Below, piece after piece: positions 59,359 through 64,000 of a DNA stretch of 64,000 nt (within the stretch, counting starts at the first letter, position 1; every line of letters begins with the position of its first letter). The stretch lies in assembly GCF_000801105.2 (NCBI RefSeq), contig NC_079515.1, positions 24,699,407-24,763,406 of the forward strand, given 5' to 3'. The notes beneath the pieces were generated by a model. The model made no database searches, was not told the DNA's origin, and was given only the letters and a program-made list of their open reading frames with translations. The stretch comes from Raphanus sativus. Taxonomy: Eukaryota; Streptophyta; Magnoliopsida; Brassicales; Brassicaceae. Made by a program: the position numbers and the translations under genes.

Positions 59359-62043
59359 GGGGGATTTTTGGTGGATTTCGAATCCTCCCAAATAGCAGAT
59401 CCTGGATATCTTCTGGCTACCGTGTATGGTAGCTATCCCTTCGGGTGTTGGAAATTTTACGCACTGATGGTACGTTGAGGCTACTGCCTTCATTTTGTGG
59501 ATCCAAGATCTTCCCAAAATCGCGTGGAACGGGGAAGGTCTATCGATGACTACTAAGTTGGTCATTTTCATTATTCCGCCAGCTATGACTGGGAGCTTGA
59601 TTGTTCCCAACGAGGTAGCTGTTTCTCCGGAGAAGCCTACGAGATTAGCTTTTTGGCCAATAATTTCATAGTCGTCTATTTCCATCCCTTTTAGGGTGTT
59701 ATAGAAAATGAGGTCGACAGAGCTTCCTGTGTCTATCATGAGCTTGGGAACCTCGTATCCTGCGATGTTCAGGGTGACTATCAACGCATCATCGTGAGGT
59801 CTGTCAAGGTTTGAGGTCTCGCTCTCCCAGAAAGAAATCTTAGTGTTGGATTCAGGATTAGGAGGCTTAGGTCCAGTGTTAGACACAGCCTTCCGCACGT
59901 GATTCTTAATGGAATTGACGGAGTCTTGACATATGTCTGATCCTCCAAGGATACAGTCCACCCTCGAGTCGGGGTTCGATTGATGGGAGGGTTTGCTCAA
60001 GAGAGCTTCGACTTGTAAACTTTTTCCTTGGGGGAATTTCCCAAGAATCATGTCGACTCTTTTTTTGGGAACTGGAGGTGGCGAATCGGTTTCCTTCTCA
60101 GGTGACCTCTCGCGTTTCGGGGAAATGTCCCTGGAACCTCTTTTCTGATAAGGTGGCGGCTTTTTAAGGTCCACGCCCTTTATTTCTCCGGCTGCGAATT
60201 TAGCTGCCAGCTGGCGTTGGAGGTCCCAACATTCTTCGGTTGAGTGTCCTTCGCGATCATGATAAGAGCAATGTTTGCCTTTATCGAAGCCTTTTGACCA
60301 GGGAGTTTTATTTGCAGCTGCAACAGGTTTCTCTTCCTTGTCTTCCTCGATTGCGTAGGAATGTTCTCCCTGAGTTTGATTACTTCGAGGGTTACCCTTT
60401 TTATGAGGTCCCTTAGTCTCGGAGGAGTCACTTTTCGAATGATTCTGTGGTTTCTTGTGGAGTTTATCCAGTGCAGCTGTCTCCTCCTCCAAAGCAATAT
60501 ATTTGGTGGCTCTATGAAGAGCGTCATCGATAGTTGGAGGAGCGTTGAGTGTTAACTCTGACCAGAATTTCGATCTATAGAACAGACCTCTCCTAAGGGC
60601 CTCGATGGCGACTAGGTCGTTAGGATTCGATAGCTTAGTTCTTATTGCCCTGAATTTCTCAATGTAGACTCGTAATGAATCTCCCATTCCTTGACTGACT
60701 TTCCAAAGGTCGGCCTCGGAGGCTTGCTTCCGGATATGGGTTGAGTATTGCTTCATAAAGGCGTTGGTTAATTGATCAAAGTTGTCTATCGAGGCTGGCT
60801 CGAGGCCGGAGAACCACTCCAGGGCTGTTCCGACCAAATTTTCGGCGAATGTTCTACAGTAACCTGCTTCACATTCTTCCTGAGTGAAATGGGCTTTAAC
60901 AATTGCCAATCGAAAAGCTCTCAAGTAGGCCTTCGGGTCGGAGGTCCCATCATACTCAGGAATTCTGATTTTTCGGGTATCTCTTATGTGAGAGCTGGCA
61001 ATTCTGTCCGTGAACGGAGTTCCACGGGTTTCTTCGATTAAGCTATCGATTTCGGGAGCTGAACTCGTAGCTTTATGGACTTGAGCTCCCAATTTCTGGA
61101 GAGCTGCGTGAGTTCTCTCCATATATCTACGGATAGCTTCAGGTCCTTCAAATGGAAGGATATTTGGATCGTTCGCAGGTACCCGATGAGTAGCTTCCCG
61201 ACGGAATCGAGTTGGCGCATCTTCCCATGCGGTTAGTGGGCTAAGTCGCTCGACATTTCTTGGGTTATCGGAGTTTATCCTTTGATAACCGTCCTCATTC
61301 GGGACCGAGCTTCTAGTTTGATAAACCGAAGCTGACGCTCTGCCTCCAGATGGGAAGGATATTCCTGCTCCGGACCTAGGATCAGGTGGCGGAGGAGGTA
61401 ACTGATTACTTCTGTCAGAGACCTGACCGGGTGTGGAGCTGGTTGTCGCTACGTTACTTCCCATAGCACTGACGTTAGGTGGATTGAATACGGGAACTGT
61501 TCCAGTATGAGGTGTCTGGAAAGCAGATCCGCGTCCTTCAGGGGCAGTGCTATCAGGGGAAAAGTTTAAACGTGCTCGGGGAAATGAGGGATCGGTTAAT
61601 CGATCATGGAAGATGGCCCCCGGAGCTTGACGTTGCGGTGGTTGGGTTGTTGCGTTTAGAGATCTAGTTATCTCTTCGAATCGTTGTTGACGTACAGCCA
61701 GCTGATGCATCGTGCGCTCACTTTCCTGAGCTCGGTCTACTAATTGTAACATCATCTGGCGGATCTCAGAGAGCTGAGCCTCCGTTTGATTCGGAATGGC
61801 TTGCTGCTGAGGATTCTCGGTAACCGGGAGCTCGGAGGTGTTTCCACCTAATGACCTCGGGTTAGTAACTCCGGTTGTAGTTTGGCTCGTTCGGGCATCA
61901 ACCGGAAGCTGTTGCCCAGATCGGTGGTCGCCACGTTGAGGCTCTGTGATTACGAGACTAGAGCCTCCGTCATTCGGTGAGCCATCGCTCTGAATCGGGA
62001 GGTTAAGGTCAGACGGGGTTGTTGTCTGATCAGTAGGGTTCAT
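59353..62043 (-). CDS. Gag-protease of copy B, intact, 896 aa
   Basis: ATG at 62043 (MNPTDQTTTPSDLN) is the first Met after the primer site; the open frame extends upstream into the LTR without another ATG. An N-terminal Pro/Ser/Gln-rich part is followed by the retrotransposon Gag domain (EYDGTSDPKAYLRAFRLA, GTALEWFSGLEPASIDNF), then a charged stretch and a CX2HX4HX4C knuckle (CSYHDREGHSTEEC) for nucleic-acid binding. The aspartic protease lies at the C-terminus with its active-site DTGSS at about residue 771. The ORF ends at TAG 59353-59355, in frame with pol. No break is seen, so this is the best preserved gag of the array. Confidence 0.9.
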   Translation of the reverse strand: MNPTDQTTTPSDLNLPIQSDGSPNDGGSSLVITEPQRGDHRSGQQLPVDARTSQTTTGVTNPRSLGGNTSELPVTENPQQQAIPNQTEAQLSEIRQMMLQLVDRAQESERTMHQLAVRQQRFEEITRSLNATTQPPQRQAPGAIFHDRLTDPSFPRARLNFSPDSTAPEGRGSAFQTPHTGTVPVFNPPNVSAMGSNVATTSSTPGQVSDRSNQLPPPPPDPRSGAGISFPSGGRASASVYQTRSSVPNEDGYQRINSDNPRNVERLSPLTAWEDAPTRFRREATHRVPANDPNILPFEGPEAIRRYMERTHAALQKLGAQVHKATSSAPEIDSLIEETRGTPFTDRIASSHIRDTRKIRIPEYDGTSDPKAYLRAFRLAIVKAHFTQEECEAGYCRTFAENLVGTALEWFSGLEPASIDNFDQLTNAFMKQYSTHIRKQASEADLWKVSQGMGDSLRVYIEKFRAIRTKLSNPNDLVAIEALRRGLFYRSKFWSELTLNAPPTIDDALHRATKYIALEEETAALDKLHKKPQNHSKSDSSETKGPHKKGNPRSNQTQGEHSYAIEEDKEEKPVAAANKTPWSKGFDKGKHCSYHDREGHSTEECWDLQRQLAAKFAAGEIKGVDLKKPPPYQKRGSRDISPKRERSPEKETDSPPPVPKKRVDMILGKFPQGKSLQVEALLSKPSHQSNPDSRVDCILGGSDICQDSVNSIKNHVRKAVSNTGPKPPNPESNTKISFWESETSNLDRPHDDALIVTLNIAGYEVPKLMIDTGSSVDLIFYNTLKGMEIDDYEIIGQKANLVGFSGETATSLGTIKLPVIAGGIMKMTNLVVIDRPSPFHAILGRSWIHKMKAVASTYHQCVKFPTPEGIATIHGSQKISRICYLGGFEIHQKSPQ

Positions 62044-62085
62044 CCTCGAGTTAGAGTAAGGGATTCGGTTGTTTCTTCCCCACAG

Positions 62086-62094
62086 ACGGCGCCA
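62086..62094 (-). other. Primer binding site of copy B
   Basis: TGGCGCCGT followed by CTGTGGGGA on the minus strand, two bases inside the 5' LTR end; tRNA-Asp type over the first nine bases. Confidence 0.6.
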
Positions 62095-62096
62095 AT

Positions 62097-62647
62097 TGTG
62101 AGAGATTAAACTCACACCTAGATTTAGATCAGGTTTTATGTTTAGGAAAGGTTAGGGAAAGATTATCGCGGGCTGAATCCCGTAAGAACTTGATGAATGA
62201 ACTTCGATTTGTATTGATATAATAGAAAATGGGATGGTTACAAGAAGATGTATCTCACGATGAATATAAAGATTACAAGAGTTTTATCATAAGAATGTTT
62301 TGGTGAATGTTGAGTGAAAATATGAGTTGGATCGGATCCTCTTCTTAGTCTTCGACCTTCTCTTTTTATAGCTTTGGACTTCTTTAGGTTGTTTGCAACT
62401 GGTCTCCGAGATCCTCTCCGCTTGAGGTGGAATCTGCAACAGCTTCCCTTTGACCGGGTCCTGCGCTTCTTATTGTTGTGACGTGAGCTTCCTCTTTGTC
62501 GTGACCTCCTTAACGATCACCTTAGCTCTCAGCCTTCGGCTTCAATTTAGCTCTTCTTAGGTACCGAATTCATAATGGGCCAGTCGCGGCCTGTTTCCAT
62601 CCTTCACCGTTCAGCAATCAGCTATCGGGCCATATTTGGGCCCAACA
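62097..62647 (-). repeat. 5' LTR of the array
   Basis: 551 bp, minus strand TGTTGGGCCC...CTCACA, with TATAAA at 62365-62370. The 5 bp outside its start is CTGTT (62648-62652), matching the left target copy. Confidence 0.9.
62365..62370 (-). promoter_or_regulatory. TATA box in the array 5' LTR
   Basis: Minus strand GCTATAAAAAGAG within U3, about 270 nt before the LTR end. The same box is present in the other two LTR copies. Confidence 0.6.
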
Positions 62648-62741
62648 CTGTTGGTGATTACGGCGGTACAAGATGTGTGCCAGATGTCGCTGGAGGTTGG
62701 AAACCAAGGGTTGATGTGGTACTTGGTTTGAGAGGAGGTTT
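62648..62741 (+). repeat. Internal 3' end and polypurine tract of the short-LTR element
   Basis: Continues the host element interrupted by the array (see 47461-47722) and ends in GAGAGGAGG (62731-62739), a polypurine tract directly before an LTR start. Confidence 0.6.
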
Positions 62742-62949
62742 GTTGGGAATGCAAACAAAGTCCCACATTGGAAGTTTAGACAAATAATGTCTAGTATATA
62801 AAGAGATGTCCAACTCTGATTAGTACGAGGCCTTTTGGGAAGGAGTCTCAGAAACAAATCCATGCGGGCTTTGCCTTCGGGCCCAAAGTGGACAATATTG
62901 TACTAATCGGACAATAGAGAGTTGTACATGGGCTTGGAAAAGCCCAACA
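62742..62949 (+). repeat. Short LTR (208 bp) of a second retroelement
   Basis: TGTTGGGAATGCAAAC...AGCCCAACA, with TATATAAA at 62795-62802. It is preceded by a polypurine tract and followed by an initiator tRNA-Met primer site, so it looks like a 3' LTR and a 5' LTR at once. The short LTR, tRNA-Met primer and absence of protein coding suggest a Ty1/copia-related non-autonomous (TRIM/LARD-like) element. Confidence 0.7.
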
Positions 62950-62951
62950 AG

Positions 62952-62963
62952 TGGTATCAAAGC
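62952..62963 (+). other. Primer binding site, initiator tRNA-Met
   Basis: TGGTATCAAAGC, one mismatch to the TGGTATCAGAGC complement of initiator tRNA-Met, two bases after the LTR end. Confidence 0.75.
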
Positions 62964-64000
62964 AATCCATGTTTTGATTGCGGGTATTAAAGAAATCAAG
63001 GAGTCTGAAAAGAATCGCAAAGAAGAAAGATAAAGGGACCTATCAATTCTTCAAGGAAACTGCGATCCATCGACTCCAAGATTCAAGGTTGAAAGATCAA
63101 AGGGTAAAAGCACAAGGCGTCAAAGCAGTAACACTCATCTCAAAGGAGTTGAACAAGGTCGGTATCGAAAGTCTTCCTAACAAGGTTGGAAGTTAGGCGG
63201 CGGGTTCCATAACTCATGGCGGTGCAAAGTGTGTTCAAGGATTTACCGAAGGATTTTAGATCAAGGTGGAGATGATGTTAGAACTTGAGAAAGATGGTAG
63301 TGTTTCGTGATCATCGGTGTTTCAGGAAACGTCAGAAGAAGTTGACGGAGATGATCAAGGATTCAAGGAAGATCATCAAGGAGCTATATATCAGAATTTA
63401 TCATGCAAGGAATAGGAGACTGCATGTTCTGGGTGATTGGTGCTTAAGAAGTTATCTCGCAGTGAAATATGCAATGGGTTTTGTGTCGATAGTCTTTCTA
63501 ACAACGGAGTTAGACGGCGTGTCCTGTTTCTTATAAACAGCGGTACAAGAGATGTATAAGTTCACATTGCTGGAGGAGATGTCAAAGTTTTGTGACGTCT
63601 AGTATTGAGGTGAAGACTAACGGTGTATTAGTCTAAGTCTATCACTTTGAAAACATGAGGAAGTCTCCAAGACAGAAGAAAAAAATATTCATAAAAGGGA
63701 ATGAATACAAGAGAAACACGAGAAGCTGTGTTCAAAAAAAAAAAATTAAAAGGCATCCAAGTAAGGAGGATGATTGCATGGATAAATTAACAAGCTACGT
63801 GGAGAGTAAGAAAACAGTATGGTTATAGTTGTTTTCTTTTGGCATCACAAGAAGAGAACGGGGAAAATTCTCTAAGGTGGACAAGGAAAACTCACGTGAG
63901 GAAGTATTAATATCAAAGACATGTTATATGGTATTGATAAATCAGAAGAAGTCTGATGGTAAGTCCAAAGGCTGTTGTGATGCAGGCAGTAAACGTTGGG
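62964..64000 (+). repeat. Non-coding internal region of the short-LTR element
   Basis: Runs to the window edge. No gag, RT or integrase motif is visible in any frame. Phrases such as GCGGTACAAGA(G)ATGT and GCTGGAGGAGATGTC recur and match 62648-62700. It may be a large non-coding derivative, or decayed beyond recognition. Confidence 0.55.

Larger units (their letters stand above)
47723..62647 (-). mobile_element. Tandem Tat-lineage retrotransposon array: LTR-internal-LTR-internal-LTR
   Basis: Three LTR copies (47723-48269, 55323-55860+, 62097-62647) alternate with two internal regions, all on the minus strand. Copy A (48924-55270) and copy B (55961-62043) are nearly identical by eye. CTGTT lies immediately outside both outer LTRs (47718-47722 and 62648-62652), so the array behaves as one insertion. 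Features are Tat-like: a second, archaeal-type RNase H in pol and a CHHC-type knuckle in gag. Neither copy is wholly intact: A has frameshifts in gag, and B loses the end of pol in the N gap. Confidence 0.85.

Overview
The window is nuclear DNA from a plant of the mustard family (Brassicaceae, Brassica/Raphanus-like). Seven host loci follow the gene order I recall from the lower arm of Arabidopsis thaliana chromosome 3 (about At3g54700 to At3g54800): PHT1;7 (-), AMP1 (-), a GTD-binding/DUF593 coiled-coil gene (+), a DONSON homologue (-), ARP1 (-), a decayed PUB3 (-) and an EDR2-like PH-START-DUF1336 gene (+). All multi-exon models were built by hand from GT-AG junctions that keep frame; locus numbers are from memory.

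Layout. 1-6123: 3' part of a Ty3/gypsy Tat-lineage retrotransposon with a decayed integrase, a well preserved 4-exon antisense gene (990 codons) with its own TATA box, a polypurine tract and the 3' LTR. 6124-11740: AT-rich repeats with a 1.7-kb non-autonomous Helitron, a LINE/SINE remnant and a hAT-type MITE. 11741-18232: PHT1;7 with two PHR1-type P1BS sites upstream, then AMP1 (9 exons). 18233-24487: non-coding, with a minisatellite, a Stowaway-like MITE and several very short poly(A) retroposon insertions. 24488-29476: GTD-binding gene and DONSON (14 exons). 30309-34313: a complete hAT transposon with 8-bp target duplications whose transposase has only two visible lesions. 34524-34925: 3' exons of a lost gene. 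36300-44589: ARP1, a PUB3 remnant without U-box, and the EDR2-like gene (15 exons). 45993-46755: a Mutator-like element with a 10-bp target duplication, then a fragment of organellar trnD. 47723-62647: a tandem LTR-internal-LTR-internal-LTR array of a second Tat element on the minus strand, bounded by one 5-bp target duplication and broken by a 100-N gap. 62648-64000: a different short-LTR element with an initiator-tRNA-Met primer site, which also flanks the array on the left.

The host genes do not form an operon; they are separate loci in phosphate uptake (PHT1;7), meristem and hormone control (AMP1), organelle or vesicle tethering (GTD-binding), DNA replication (DONSON), RNA binding (ARP1) and lipid-linked defence signalling (EDR2-like). 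CDT1b, which I recall lying between PHT1;7 and AMP1 in Arabidopsis, is not seen here. The most notable observations are an in-frame TAG between gag-protease and pol in the exact tobamovirus-type readthrough context, the shared-LTR tandem array with a single target duplication, the spliced antisense gene inside the first Tat element, and at least eight micro-retroposons made of about 7 nt plus poly(A) between 14-17 bp direct repeats.
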